A DNA stretch of 51,140 nucleotides, taken from assembly GCA_011523545.1 (NCBI GenBank), contig WTGN01000005.1, positions 1 to 51,140 of the forward strand. Reading direction: 5' to 3'. Below, piece by piece: positions 1 to 8,926 of the stretch; the stretch's first letter is position 1; each line of letters opens with the position of its first letter. The notes beneath the pieces are model-generated. The model searched no databases, had not been told where the DNA came from, and saw only the letters and a program-made list of their open reading frames with translations. A program made the translations under genes and the position numbers. Source of the stretch: Chloroflexota bacterium. Lineage in GTDB: Bacteria > Chloroflexota > Anaerolineae > Aggregatilineales > Phototrophicaceae.

Positions 1-25
1 AAGGGGCCGGGGGATGGGGGCAAGA

Positions 26-1318
26 TCAGCCGCCCAAGCGCGGCACGCATTCGTCGAGCGCCGCTTGACCCGGCTCGACCATGGCGTCCAGCGTCGCCTG
101 CACTTCATCGCGCTCGATTTCGCCGAGCATGATCAGATCCCAGGCATCGCGGACAGCGCGGATGACGGCGCCGCGCCAGCAGGGATGCGCCGCGCGCCAC
201 TCGGCCGTTTGCTTGGCGTCGAGCACCTGCATGAAACCCTTGAAGTAGTCGGCATCGGCGTCGGGATAATCTGCAAGCACTTCGGGAATCGATGGCACAA
301 GCGCGCCGATTTCCATGTTGATGCGCTGCCCCTCCGGCCCTACCCAGAAGCTGAGAAATTCATAGGCTTCGTCGGGATGTTCGCTGCCCTTCCAGATGGA
401 AGCGCGCAGCGACCAGCCGTGAACGTAACGATCGTTCCCTGGCACATGCGGCTCAGGCACGACCCCAAAGTTGACGCCGGCATTCGCGGCGGTAATCATG
501 TGCCCGTTGTTGAGCGTCGCCATCGCTAGGCGACCGGCGATAAACAAATCGACTGGCCCCGTGCCTTCAGTGCCGAGCACTTCGATATCGGCCGGCGTCG
601 GCGTGGCGCCGCTATCGACCAAATCCCAGAGCCAGGTGTACGCCTCTACCGACTCCGGGCCATTTAGGTAGCCCTCGACTGTGGTGCTGTCATCGCTGTA
701 GGGGTTGGTCGCGCCGATATTGCGCCAGATCGCGCGGTATGGTCCACGGGGACGATCGCCGCCCCAGCGCCGCTTGTCGGGGTTGGTCAATTTCTTGGCG
801 ATCTCTATGTAATCCCAGGGCGTCCAGTCGGCGTTCGGATAATCGACGCCTTCTTCGTCGAAGATATCTTTGTTATACATGACGAAGTTGGCGCCGACCG
901 TGAAGGGCAGGCCAACCACGCGATCGTTCCATATCGCCCGCGTGTCGAAGTAATGTTCAAAGTAATCGTCGCGGCTGAGATCCGGGTCGGCTTCCAGGCG
1001 GTCGGTGATATCCAGGGTATGCGGCAGCCAGGCCGTTCCCCAGAAGTAGGCGACATCGGGCGCGCCTTCGCCGGCGCCCAGCGTCGTGTTCATCAGATCG
1101 TCGTAGGCTGATTCCGCCATGATTGTCACATCAACTTTGATGTTGGGATGCTCGGCTTCAAAGGCTTCGATCACAGCGCGGATAGCCGGCTCCGGTGATT
1201 CAGCCGATGCCACCGTCCACCAGGTGATGGTGACCGGGTCTTGCGCGCCGACGCTGCCAAGCAGCAGCAACAGCAGGCTGAGGACGATAAGCGTTTTCCT
1301 GCCAATCAAATGCTTCAT
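26..1318 (-). CDS. Extracellular sugar-binding protein of an ABC transporter (family 1 solute-binding protein)
   Basis: This 430-residue protein looks like the periplasmic or membrane-tethered receptor of a carbohydrate ABC importer. The first 25 residues form a signal peptide (MKHLIGRK, then a leucine-rich core ending GSVGAQD). The mature part begins VTITWW, as is common in SBP family 1, and continues with AIEAFEAEHPNIKV-like and AYFWGTAWLPHT segments typical of sugar receptors. The ATG at 1318 is preceded by AGGAG seven bases upstream. The stop is at 26-28, so the gene is complete. No permease or ATPase is next to it inside the window; in this family they usually lie downstream, which here would be off the left edge. 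The sugar cannot be told from sequence. Confidence 0.88.
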   Translation of the reverse strand: MKHLIGRKTLIVLSLLLLLLGSVGAQDPVTITWWTVASAESPEPAIRAVIEAFEAEHPNIKVDVTIMAESAYDDLMNTTLGAGEGAPDVAYFWGTAWLPHTLDITDRLEADPDLSRDDYFEHYFDTRAIWNDRVVGLPFTVGANFVMYNKDIFDEEGVDYPNADWTPWDYIEIAKKLTNPDKRRWGGDRPRGPYRAIWRNIGATNPYSDDSTTVEGYLNGPESVEAYTWLWDLVDSGATPTPADIEVLGTEGTGPVDLFIAGRLAMATLNNGHMITAANAGVNFGVVPEPHVPGNDRYVHGWSLRASIWKGSEHPDEAYEFLSFWVGPEGQRINMEIGALVPSIPEVLADYPDADADYFKGFMQVLDAKQTAEWRAAHPCWRGAVIRAVRDAWDLIMLGEIERDEVQATLDAMVEPGQAALDECVPRLGG

Positions 1319-1451
1319 GATACTTCTCCTAAAGAAAGCTACTCGGTTATTGACCGCCGGCCTAGGCGCAAGCGGCTAACGGAGATATTAGCGCAGTTGT
1401 CCTGAAAACTGCAAACGGATTAATCGGCGCCAATGCGCGACAGGCACGCAC

Positions 1452-1477
1452 AAAAAAGGGCGAGATAAGTCTCGCCC
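1452..1477 (-). terminator. Rho-independent terminator after the Bax-inhibitor-like gene
   Basis: Read on the minus strand, an 8-bp perfect stem (GGGCGAGA/TCTCGCCC, loop of four) is followed directly by six T. It lies 36 bases beyond the stop of the gene ending at 1513. The stem resembles the GGGCGA hairpins found elsewhere in the window, but this is the only one here with a T tract. Confidence 0.8.
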
Positions 1478-1512
1478 CGAAGGATTTGAGTGATTTGTGC
1501 CTGGCTGGTCTG

Positions 1513-2229
1513 CTAATCGCGCCCGCCGCCGAAAAGCCGCAGCATGAACAGGAAGAGGTTGATGAAGTCGAGGTAGAGGGTCAAGGCGCCCATAATGCTG
1601 AACTTCAGCGTGTCTTGCGAATCCACCTTCATCTCCTGACTGGCCGCCATTCTGGCGATGCGCTGGGTGTCATAGGCGGTCAAGCCGGTGAAGAGCAGCA
1701 CGCCAAAGATGCTGATGAGAAAGTCCAGGGCGGAGCTGCCGATGAAGATGTTGATCACGCTGGCGATGATCACCCCGATCAAGCCCATCATGAAGTAGCT
1801 GCTGTATTTGGTCAGGTCGGTTTTGGTAGTCATGCCGACGATGGTCATGGCGCCGAATACGCCGGCCGTGCTGAAGAAGGCAGCGGCGATGGAGCCGAGC
1901 GAAAAGGCGAGGAACAAGATGGAGAAGGTGAAGCCGGTCAAGGCGGAGTAGACGAAGAAGAGCATGCCGGCCGCCGTCGCCGAAATCCGCTTGATGGCGA
2001 AGCTCAAGCCCAGCACGATGCCGAACTGGGCGATAATCGCCAGCCAGAGCACAGCCTGGGACGGGAAAAAGCCGCTGTTGGCCACGGCCAGGGCGATTGT
2101 CGCCGTCACCAGCAGACCCATCGTCATCCAGCCATAGACATTGCGCATGACGGCATTAAGCTGCAAACCCTCGAGCGGCTTGGCCTTGCCCGGCGCGTCA
2201 ACGATGAAGCTGTCGTTTCTGAAGTTCAT
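1513..2229 (-). CDS. Bax inhibitor-1 / YccA family membrane protein
   Basis: This is a 238-residue integral membrane protein of the Bax inhibitor-1 (TMBIM/YccA) family, whose members are often calcium-leak channels or protease modulators. Seven hydrophobic segments follow the N-terminal LNAVMRNVYGWMTMGLL, a hallmark of the family; the C-terminal part includes TAYDTQRIARMAA and ends in a short hydrophilic tail after FLFMLRLFGGGRD. The start is placed at ATG 2229 rather than the longer reading to 2313, because AGGAGGAG lies just upstream and the extra residues are not family-like. A TATAAT-like -10 on the minus strand lies at 2291-2296. It is followed by a clear terminator. A second, diverged family member lies immediately upstream in the same direction. 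Confidence 0.9.
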   Translation of the reverse strand: MNFRNDSFIVDAPGKAKPLEGLQLNAVMRNVYGWMTMGLLVTATIALAVANSGFFPSQAVLWLAIIAQFGIVLGLSFAIKRISATAAGMLFFVYSALTGFTFSILFLAFSLGSIAAAFFSTAGVFGAMTIVGMTTKTDLTKYSSYFMMGLIGVIIASVINIFIGSSALDFLISIFGVLLFTGLTAYDTQRIARMAASQEMKVDSQDTLKFSIMGALTLYLDFINLFLFMLRLFGGGRD

Positions 2230-2371
2230 GTTCAACTCCTCCTGCAAGCGCCACCGCGGCGGCGCCTGATCATAGTATCTGAATACAGCTATTATAACGA
2301 ACAAAGCGCACAATGGCTGCGGCGCTTTTGCGAATTTACGCCGATCTTACAATGGCCGCCCGCTGTGGCGC

Positions 2372-3268
2372 TCAGGGCGTGAAGGATCCGCCTCCGCCGC
2401 CGACGCTGCCGCCTCCTCCGCCACCGCCACCGATGCCGCCGCCACCGCTGATGCCGCCCGCGCCAATGCCCATCGCGCTGTGATGGCTCTGATGATGATG
2501 GGGCAAATGGTGATAATAGTGGCCGCCGCGCGAACGCCTCAACGGGCCGGAAGACAGCGCGATCGCGATCATGTTGCCGACAGTGACATAGAGTTGCAAT
2601 GCCGCCAAGAGGCTGAATCGCAAGCTGTCCGCCGGCTTGATCCGCAAGTCGGGGTCGCTGGCCAGCGCGTTGATGGCATCCCGATGCCCACCGACCAGCG
2701 CGCTGAAGAGCAACACCGAGAAGAAGCTGAAGCTATAATCGAAGAAGGCGCCTGCCAGCAATCTATTGGCCAGGTAGGCGATGATAAGCCCAAGCAGCGC
2801 CATCAAGACATAGCTGCGCGCGCGGCCTAAATCGAGCCGAGTCGCCCGGCCGAGCAATGTCATCAAGCCGAAGAGGCAGCCGACGCTGGTACTCGCGTTG
2901 ACCACGGCCGGGCTGACTGTTGGATCAAACAGGGCGGCGAAAACGGCGGACAAGGTGAAGCCAGTTAGAGCGGCGTAGAAGATGAAAAAGGCGCCGGCCT
3001 GCGTCGGCGAAAAACGGCGCAGCCTGCGATCCAGCATGAAGGCTATCGCGAGATGCGCGAACAAAATGAAGACTGAGACCGTGCGATCGAGGTTGATCGG
3101 GTTGGCAAGCAGGACGCTGGCGACCGTCGCCGTGACGCCGAAACCCACCGTCATCCAGGCAAACACGTTGCGCATCACCGCATCCAGCTGCCCGTCATCA
3201 AGCGGCTGCGGCGCTGGCGCATGCTTCGTCTTCCCGGCAAGTCTCTTGCTCTTTTGGTAGGCGCGCAT
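2372..3268 (-). CDS. Bax inhibitor-1-like membrane protein with His- and Gly-rich tail
   Basis: This is a second, diverged Bax inhibitor-1-like protein of about 298 residues. LDAVMRNVFAWMTVGFGVTA matches the start of its neighbour, and seven hydrophobic segments follow. Unlike the neighbour it carries a C-terminal extension of about 55 residues: a histidine cluster (HYYHHLPHHHQSHH), then a run made almost only of glycine with a few serine, ending GGSFTP. Such a tail could bind metal or act as a flexible surface segment, but that is inference. The start is set at ATG 3268 (MRAYQKSKR), with GGGAG upstream; the reading frame stays open to 3463, but that part overlaps maf and looks non-coding. 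The two paralogues probably arose by tandem duplication. Confidence 0.8.
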   Translation of the reverse strand: MRAYQKSKRLAGKTKHAPAPQPLDDGQLDAVMRNVFAWMTVGFGVTATVASVLLANPINLDRTVSVFILFAHLAIAFMLDRRLRRFSPTQAGAFFIFYAALTGFTLSAVFAALFDPTVSPAVVNASTSVGCLFGLMTLLGRATRLDLGRARSYVLMALLGLIIAYLANRLLAGAFFDYSFSFFSVLLFSALVGGHRDAINALASDPDLRIKPADSLRFSLLAALQLYVTVGNMIAIALSSGPLRRSRGGHYYHHLPHHHQSHHSAMGIGAGGISGGGGIGGGGGGGGSVGGGGGSFTP

Positions 3269-3383
3269 CCATTCGCTCCCGCTGATATGACTCAATTTTA
3301 ACGATTTTTCCTCCCAATTTCCATAGTGTCGCGGCAAAGCCTTCGCTATAGTATGCGCTGGCAATGAAAGTGGGAGCAGCAAG

Positions 3384-3971
3384 TTGCGCCTGATTCTCGC
3401 GTCATCTTCACCGCGCCGGGGTGAATTGCTCCGGCAGCTCCTTGATGGCTTTGAGGTCATCAAGCCGGAGATTGACGAATCGCGTCAAATCGGCGAGGGG
3501 CTGGTTGCTTATGCCGAGCGTCTGAGCGTCGAAAAAGCCCAGGCGGCCGTCGGCATGCTTGGCTGCGGCCCGGCCCTCATCATCGCGGCGGATACGATTG
3601 TGATTGATCATGCGGGCGAGTTGCTGGGCAAGCCGGCCGACGAAGCCGATGCCCGCTTCATGCTGCGCCATTTGCGGGCGCGCGCCCACCAGGTCGTCAC
3701 CGCCTTCAGCCTGCATCGGACGGGCGAGAGGCCGAAAACCATCACCAGTCACGCGCTTACGACAGTCCACATGCGCGATTACGGCGATGAAGAAATCGAC
3801 GCCTACATCGCCAGCGGCGATCCATTCGACAAGGCGGGCGGCTATGCGATTCAAAACGCGGCCTTTCATCCGGTCGCTCGGATCGACGGCAGTTACAGCA
3901 ATGTGGTCGGCTTGCCGCTGGAAAGCGTCGAAGCAGCGCTGAATCAGATCGGTTTTCCACCGTCGAGGTAA
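3384..3971 (+). CDS. maf: Maf family nucleoside triphosphate pyrophosphatase
   Basis: This 195-residue protein is a Maf-type house-cleaning enzyme that hydrolyses non-canonical or pyrimidine NTPs (usually dTTP/UTP) to the monophosphate. The diagnostic features are all visible: ILASSSPRRGELL at the N-terminus, ERLSVEKA near residue 50, IIAADTIV around residue 70 with the catalytic aspartate, and DPFDKAGGYAIQ with the lysine/aspartate pair near residue 145. The start is TTG 3384, with GGGAG eight bases upstream. Length is normal for the family. It diverges from the Bax-inhibitor gene at 3268; the 115-base gap holds a weak TATAGT at 3347-3352. Confidence 0.92.
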   Translation: MRLILASSSPRRGELLRQLLDGFEVIKPEIDESRQIGEGLVAYAERLSVEKAQAAVGMLGCGPALIIAADTIVIDHAGELLGKPADEADARFMLRHLRARAHQVVTAFSLHRTGERPKTITSHALTTVHMRDYGDEEIDAYIASGDPFDKAGGYAIQNAAFHPVARIDGSYSNVVGLPLESVEAALNQIGFPPSR

Positions 3972-4134
3972 ATCCTGTGCATGAAAGCGCGGCTTGCCAG
4001 CGACATGGCAGCTGTGATCCACCATGGACGTCTTGCCGGCAGACAATTGCGCTTGCGTCTGGCGGGCAAACTTCGTAGCATGAATAGGTAGATGCGCCAA
4101 TTCGCCTTTCGCAAAATCAGCAGGGAGGTACAGC

Positions 4135-5373
4135 ATGTATCGACAATTTAAGCATCTTTGCCGCGCGGTTGAGCCGGCGCAGGGTCGACGCCGGCTGCCG
4201 CTAATAGTCGCGCTTCTTTTGATGCTGGCCGCCCCTTTCGCCGTTGCGGCCGATGATGACAAGCCCACGGTCGCGTTTCTGCGTTTCGGCCAGTCGCAGT
4301 CCTTCGCTTTGACCGATATGGCGGTGCTGGACATGCTGGAAGTATATGGCTTTGTCAGCGCCGAGGAACGCGTCACTTTGGAATCTGGCAATGACCTGCA
4401 TGGAGAGAACATCAACATACTTTATCGCGATGCCGGTTTCGACTTTCCCACCGCCAACATCATGGTGGAAGACGCGCTGGATGAAGGGGCGGATGTATTC
4501 TTGACGGTCTCGACACAGGTGGGCATGATCGCCTTAAACGCCATGAGCGACATAGACGACCCGCCGGCGCTGATTTTTGCGATCGTGACCGACCCGCACG
4601 AAACCGGTCTGGCCTCAGCCACCTGCATCAAGCCGCCCAACGTGACCGGCACCTTGATGCACTTTGATTATGAGGAATACACCGGAATCGCTTACATGCA
4701 GGATCCGGATTTCGAAAGCATCGGCTTCATTGGCGTTGCCAATGACCCGGCGACGCCCAGTTATGCTGAATCAGCGCGAAGAACCGGCGAAAGACTGGGC
4801 TTCACTGTTGAAGTAGAGACGATCATAACCGCAGCCGACTATGCCATCGCAACCGAAACGCTCCTCGACAAGAATGTAGACGCCATTGGCGTGTTGGCCC
4901 ACACCGGCTCCTCGACCGGCATCTCGGCGATCGTGGACGCGGCCTATGGCGTACCGGTCTTTTCATCGCTGGTATCCGATGTCATCCATGGGGTGACCAT
5001 AGCGGCCGGTTTCGAGGGCTGGTACCGCGAAGGGGTTCAGGCGGCGCGAATGTTAGTCGCATATCTGGAAGGCAACCTGGATATCGCGACTACCGCCATC
5101 GCCTCGACGCCGGGTTTCGCTGTCGCCGTCAATCTCGATTCAGCCGAGGCGCAGGGCGTGGTGATCTCCGATGAATTGCTGGCGCGGGCCGATTACATTG
5201 TTGAAGCCGGCGCCGGCGCGGGCGCGGCGATAGAAATCCCGGGCGAGATCGGCTTGGCGGAAATGACCTTGGAGGAGCGCCGAGCGGAAGACGCCGCCTT
5301 CCTTGCGAACTTGCGTTGCAGCCCCGAAATGATCGCCGAGCAGCTTTCCGCTTTGCCGACCGAGGAGAATTAA
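4135..5373 (+). CDS. ABC transporter substrate-binding protein, ABC_sub_bind family
   Basis: This is a 412-residue secreted receptor. A hydrophobic signal segment (LPLIVALLLMLAAPFAVAA, residues about 22-40) follows a basic N-terminus. The mature domain has the two-lobed layout of the ABC_sub_bind (TrpX/YtgA-like) family: TVAFLRFGQS at the start, VDDALDEGADVFLTVSTQ, IFAIVTDPHETGLA and NVTGTLMHFDYEEY. Characterised relatives bind aromatic amino acids or other small molecules, but the ligand here is unknown. The usual permease (ILV-type) and ATPase genes are not adjacent, so it is an orphan. GGGAGG lies just upstream of ATG 4135. A hairpin follows the stop. Confidence 0.82.
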   Translation: MYRQFKHLCRAVEPAQGRRRLPLIVALLLMLAAPFAVAADDDKPTVAFLRFGQSQSFALTDMAVLDMLEVYGFVSAEERVTLESGNDLHGENINILYRDAGFDFPTANIMVEDALDEGADVFLTVSTQVGMIALNAMSDIDDPPALIFAIVTDPHETGLASATCIKPPNVTGTLMHFDYEEYTGIAYMQDPDFESIGFIGVANDPATPSYAESARRTGERLGFTVEVETIITAADYAIATETLLDKNVDAIGVLAHTGSSTGISAIVDAAYGVPVFSSLVSDVIHGVTIAAGFEGWYREGVQAARMLVAYLEGNLDIATTAIASTPGFAVAVNLDSAEAQGVVISDELLARADYIVEAGAGAGAAIEIPGEIGLAEMTLEERRAEDAAFLANLRCSPEMIAEQLSALPTEEN

Positions 5374-5403
5374 ATCCAGGTCAGCATTAAGTTGCCGGGG
5401 GCA

Positions 5404-5431
5404 AGCGAGCCGTCTTTGCTGATGGCTCGCT
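5404..5431 (+). terminator. Possible terminator hairpin
   Basis: An 8-bp stem (AGCGAGCC/GGCTCGCT) with a 12-base loop lies 31 bases after the receptor gene. It is followed only by CTTAT, so the T tract is poor; it may be a weak terminator or an mRNA 3' end stabiliser. Confidence 0.4.
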
Positions 5432-5521
5432 CTTATGCGCCAGGCCGACTTTGCGCCCCCCGCCAAATGCGTCAGAATACCAACAGCGTTGATATAGACG
5501 AGGGCAGAGGATCAGAACGGC

Positions 5522-6541
5522 ATGAGCGCAATCGAGATCGCAAATCAGTTGGTGGCGGCGGGCAAGGGCATCATGGCGGCTGACCGTCCGTCGCCGGCCT
5601 TTTACAAGCTGTTGGAAGACGAAGGCATCAGCGCTGACGGCGACAGCTATCGCAATTGGTCGGAGCTGCTCTTCCTGACACCGGGGCTGAATGAGCATGT
5701 CAGCGGCATCATCATGACCGATGAGCAAGTTCGACTGGCCGACGGGGCGGGCCGCTCGCTGATCGAGCAAGTGATCGCGCGCGGCATGATACCGGGGATA
5801 TCGCCCTTCCAGGGCATGGTTCATCTGGCGGGCAGCGCCGGCGAGACGGTCGGCAGCGGGCTGGATGGCTTGCGCGAGCGGCTGGCAGAGTACGCGGGGC
5901 TGGGCGTCGGCTTCAGCAAGTGGCGCGCCGCCTTGCAAATCGGGCCGGGGACACCGAGCTACTATGCGATTGAAGCCAACGCCTATGTCATGGCGCAGGT
6001 GGCCGCGCTCTCGCAAGAAGCCGGCATCGTTCCCATCGTTGAGCCCGAGGTGATGCTGCTGGGCGACCATACGATCGAGCGCTGTTGCGCGGTGACCGAG
6101 TGGGTGCTGAGCCGGACCTTCGAGGCGCTTTATGTGCATCGGGTGGATCTTGAGCGCACACTGGTCAAAGCGAGCATGGTGCTTTCCGGGAATGAATGCG
6201 CTGAGCAAGCTGATGTTGAAACGGTCGCCGAGCAAACGGTCAAGGTCTTCCGGCGGCGTATCCCGGCTGCGATACCGGGCATCGTCTTCCTCTCCGGCGG
6301 GCAGAGCGATTATCACGCGACCGCCCATCTAAACGCGATGAACGCAAACTACGAACTGCCCTGGAAGCTGAGCTTCTCCTACGCGCGCGCCCTGCAGCGC
6401 GAGCCGATGACGATCTGGCGCAATCGTCCCGAGAATGTGCCGGCCGCGCAAGCCGCGCTTTATCAGCGCGCCAAGATGAACGGGCTGGCGGCGCTGGGCT
6501 TGTGGACCGAGGAACTGGAAAGCGAAGCGGTCGTCTCGTAA
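5522..6541 (+). CDS. Class I fructose-bisphosphate aldolase
   Basis: This 339-residue enzyme should cleave fructose 1,6-bisphosphate to DHAP and glyceraldehyde 3-phosphate through a Schiff base. It matches the animal/plant-type class I family, not the DhnA type. Seen in order: GIMAADRP at 16-23 (family GILAADES), SAGETVGSGLDGLRER near 105-120, FSKWR with Lys133, IVEPEV with Glu174/176, LERTLVKASMV with the Schiff-base Lys216, FLSGGQSD near 258 and LSFSYARALQ. All the catalytic lysines and acidic residues are present. The length is close to the usual 340-360. ATG 5522 is preceded by a loosely spaced GAGG. It stands as a single gene between the receptor and the arabinofuranosidase. Confidence 0.93.
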   Translation: MSAIEIANQLVAAGKGIMAADRPSPAFYKLLEDEGISADGDSYRNWSELLFLTPGLNEHVSGIIMTDEQVRLADGAGRSLIEQVIARGMIPGISPFQGMVHLAGSAGETVGSGLDGLRERLAEYAGLGVGFSKWRAALQIGPGTPSYYAIEANAYVMAQVAALSQEAGIVPIVEPEVMLLGDHTIERCCAVTEWVLSRTFEALYVHRVDLERTLVKASMVLSGNECAEQADVETVAEQTVKVFRRRIPAAIPGIVFLSGGQSDYHATAHLNAMNANYELPWKLSFSYARALQREPMTIWRNRPENVPAAQAALYQRAKMNGLAALGLWTEELESEAVVS

Positions 6542-6689
6542 GCGGCTTGTCCGATTTGTCTCAACAATGTTCAGCGGAGTGAAAACCGCGACCGTATGGT
6601 TGCCTCTCGCGCGCTAATCGTTGCCACACTGCTTACAGAGTGCGCCTTACAACCACCCAATCCTGCTGATCGGACACAAAACTACGCTA

Positions 6690-6752
6690 TATGTCCGAAG
6701 AAACGTTTTAGTCGGTCATATAACGGACATAAAATCGGGCTTTGGATACAAT
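6690..6752 (+). promoter_or_regulatory. Candidate promoter with overlapping inverted repeats upstream of the GH51 gene
   Basis: A -35-like CGGACA (6724-6729), a 17-base spacer and TACAAT (6747-6752) lie about 35 bases before the GH51 start. The -35 is inside the right arm of an inverted repeat, TATGTCCG (6690-6697) and CGGACATA (6724-6731). Between the arms is the palindrome AAACGTTT (6701-6708), which resembles the centre of LacI/GalR-family operators. A sugar-responsive repressor is a reasonable guess; no regulator gene lies nearby. Confidence 0.45.
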
Positions 6753-6785
6753 TGCAGCGAACTAGCCTAAGGGGATAAGTGGACA

Positions 6786-8282
6786 ATGAGCCAACCGGCG
6801 ATACTCGATATCCTGCCCGACCACGTCGACGGCAATCGCGACATGATGATCTTCGGGCATTTTCTGGAGCATTTTCACCGGCAGATTTACGGCGGCGTCT
6901 ATGAGCCGGGCAGCCATCTCGCTGACGAAAACGGATTCCGGCGTGATGTCATCGAGGCGCTGCGCAAGATCAAGACGCCCATCATCCGCTGGCCGGGCGG
7001 CTGTTTTGTCTCGGCGTATCCCTGGAAGAAGGGGGTCGGGCAACGCGTGCCTTATTACGACAAAGCCTGGCGCGTCGAAGAGCCCAATAGCTTCGGCACC
7101 GATGAGTTCCTGCGCTTTTGTCGCGAAGTGGGCGCGGCGCCATTCATCTGCACCAACGCCGGCACCGGCAGCGCGGAAGACATGGCCGATTGGGTTGAGT
7201 ATTGCAATCTCGAAATCGGCGAGTGGGCGGCGCGGCGGCGGGCGAATGGCCATGACCAGCCATTCAACGTGCGCTACTGGAGCATCGGCAATGAGAATTA
7301 CGGCGCTTGGGAGATGGGCGCCAAGACCGCAGACGAGTGGGCGCGCCTGGTGCTGGAAGCGGCCAAGATGATGAAGCGCGTCGATCATAGAATTGAACTC
7401 GCCATCGCCTCAATTCCCGATCTCGATTGGAACGCCAAGGTCCTGCGCGCGGCGGGCGACCTGCTGGATTGGATTTCGATCCACGGCTATTGGTCGCGCG
7501 CCAGCGATGAAGGCGTCTTCGAAAAGGGCTACGACAATCTCATCGCGCGCGCCTTCGAGCCGGAAGAGCGGATCGTTGCCGTCAAGCATATCCTCGGTTC
7601 GCTGGGTTATCTGGGCAAGCTGCGCATCGCGTTTGACGAGTGGAATCTGCGCGGGTGGTGCCATCCCAACTTCATGAGTTTTGGTCCCGCCGATCACGCG
7701 CTGATGGACGCCAATGACATCAACAGCAATTACAACATGGCCGACGCCGTCTTCACCGCCTGCTTCCTCAATAGCTGCCTGCGCCATTGCGATGTGGTGG
7801 GCATGGCGAATTTCTCGCCGGCGGTGAACACGGTGGGCGCCATCTTCACGCATGCCGACGGTATCGTCCTGCGCCCCACTTATCACGTCTTCGATTTATT
7901 CGCGAACCACAGCTACGGCGAGGTCTTGCATTCGGCGCTGGCGACGCCCAGCTTTGATGTAAAGTCTGATGATGGGACATCGACATCTGTTCGGCATCTG
8001 GACGCGGTCGCGACGCGGGATTCGGCGGGCGGCGTCATGGGCATCACGCTGGTGAACCTGCACGGGCGCGAGGGCATAAGCTGCCGCATTCGCGGGTTAG
8101 GCGGGTCTGGGTTCGACAGCGCCATCTTGCGCACGGTCAACGGCGAATCGGCTGAGAGCTACAACAATATCGATCGGCCGGACGCGGTTGCCATCAGCGA
8201 GAGACGGCTGACGATTGACGACATGAATGATTTCAGCGTCGATTGCCCCGCCCATTCGGTCTCGCTGCTGAACCTGGTCTGA
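6786..8282 (+). CDS. Alpha-L-arabinofuranosidase, glycoside hydrolase family 51
   Basis: This 498-residue protein is a GH51 enzyme that releases terminal arabinofuranose from arabinoxylan or arabinan oligosaccharides. The family start GHFLEHFHRQIYGGVYEPGS is clear near residue 24. RWPGGCF is at 68-74, GNEN with the acid/base Glu170 follows YWSI, and AFDEWN carries the nucleophile Glu285. A C-terminal beta-sandwich domain typical of the family occupies about the last 170 residues. There is no signal peptide, so it acts in the cytoplasm on imported oligosaccharides. The start is ATG 6786, with AAGGGGAT upstream. It ends five bases from the convergent MOSC gene. Confidence 0.93.
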   Translation: MSQPAILDILPDHVDGNRDMMIFGHFLEHFHRQIYGGVYEPGSHLADENGFRRDVIEALRKIKTPIIRWPGGCFVSAYPWKKGVGQRVPYYDKAWRVEEPNSFGTDEFLRFCREVGAAPFICTNAGTGSAEDMADWVEYCNLEIGEWAARRRANGHDQPFNVRYWSIGNENYGAWEMGAKTADEWARLVLEAAKMMKRVDHRIELAIASIPDLDWNAKVLRAAGDLLDWISIHGYWSRASDEGVFEKGYDNLIARAFEPEERIVAVKHILGSLGYLGKLRIAFDEWNLRGWCHPNFMSFGPADHALMDANDINSNYNMADAVFTACFLNSCLRHCDVVGMANFSPAVNTVGAIFTHADGIVLRPTYHVFDLFANHSYGEVLHSALATPSFDVKSDDGTSTSVRHLDAVATRDSAGGVMGITLVNLHGREGISCRIRGLGGSGFDSAILRTVNGESAESYNNIDRPDAVAISERRLTIDDMNDFSVDCPAHSVSLLNLV

Positions 8283-8287
8283 CGGGC

Positions 8288-8926
8288 TCAACCTTTTGCC
8301 AGCAGCTTTTCAAATGAGCGCTTCCAACCAGGGGAGAGGGCGTCGATCCGCAGGGCGCGTTCGGCGGCGGCCGGCGATTTGTCGAGGTAGAGGGCGGTAT
8401 TGACCTCGGCGACGGTCATGTCGACCGGGTCTTTGCTGACCAGTTCAATCGACGCGCCCGCCTCGACCTGGCCTGCTTCCAGCACGCGCAGGTAGAAACC
8501 GGAACGATTGGCGCGCAGGAAGGTCTTGTCGAAGCCGGGGATGCCCAGCTTGTCCGCCAGTTTGTAGCAGGGCACGCGCGGCTGCGTCACCTGCGCCAGG
8601 GCGGCGCCGACCTGGAAGGCATCGCCGATGCAGACCTCGCGCTCCAGCAGGCCTGTCAGCGTGAAGTTCTCGCCGAATTGGCCAAACTCGAAGTCGTCGC
8701 GCGCCAGTTGATTCGCCCAGAAGGCATAATGTTCATACGGATAGCAGTAGACGGCCTGGAATTCGCCGCCGTGATTCTTCGAGTCGCCTTGGCCGTCACC
8801 CTCCAGGTTGTGCCGGGCGAGCCGCCGGGGACCGCTGACGGCTGATTTGTAGATGCCGGTCTTGTAGGTTCGGCCATTGATGGACACGGTCTTGGGCAAG
8901 GAGACGTTGACTGAGAGCAATTTCAC
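8288..8926 (-). CDS. MOSC domain protein, YiiM-like
   Basis: This 212-residue protein contains a MOSC domain followed by a C-terminal 3-alpha domain, the arrangement of YiiM-type proteins that use a molybdenum cofactor in reduction of N-hydroxylated compounds. Visible features are GDGQGDSKNHGG near residue 45, PYEHYAFW near residue 65, FGQFGENFT, and RVPCYKL with the conserved cysteine expected to bind the molybdenum sulfur. The last 50 residues (DPVDMTVAEVNTALY onward) are the 3-alpha part. The start is GTG 8926, overlapping the upstream TGA by four bases, so translation is probably coupled. A molybdenum hydroxylase subunit is encoded far away at 32-35 kb, so the cell probably makes the cofactor. 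Confidence 0.88.
   Translation of the reverse strand: MKLLSVNVSLPKTVSINGRTYKTGIYKSAVSGPRRLARHNLEGDGQGDSKNHGGEFQAVYCYPYEHYAFWANQLARDDFEFGQFGENFTLTGLLEREVCIGDAFQVGAALAQVTQPRVPCYKLADKLGIPGFDKTFLRANRSGFYLRVLEAGQVEAGASIELVSKDPVDMTVAEVNTALYLDKSPAAAERALRIDALSPGWKRSFEKLLAKG

Noticed and set aside
1486..2382. A 298-codon plus-strand frame over the first Bax-inhibitor gene
   Set aside because: It is extremely rich in Glu, His, Gly and Gln, as expected from reading antisense to a membrane protein gene.
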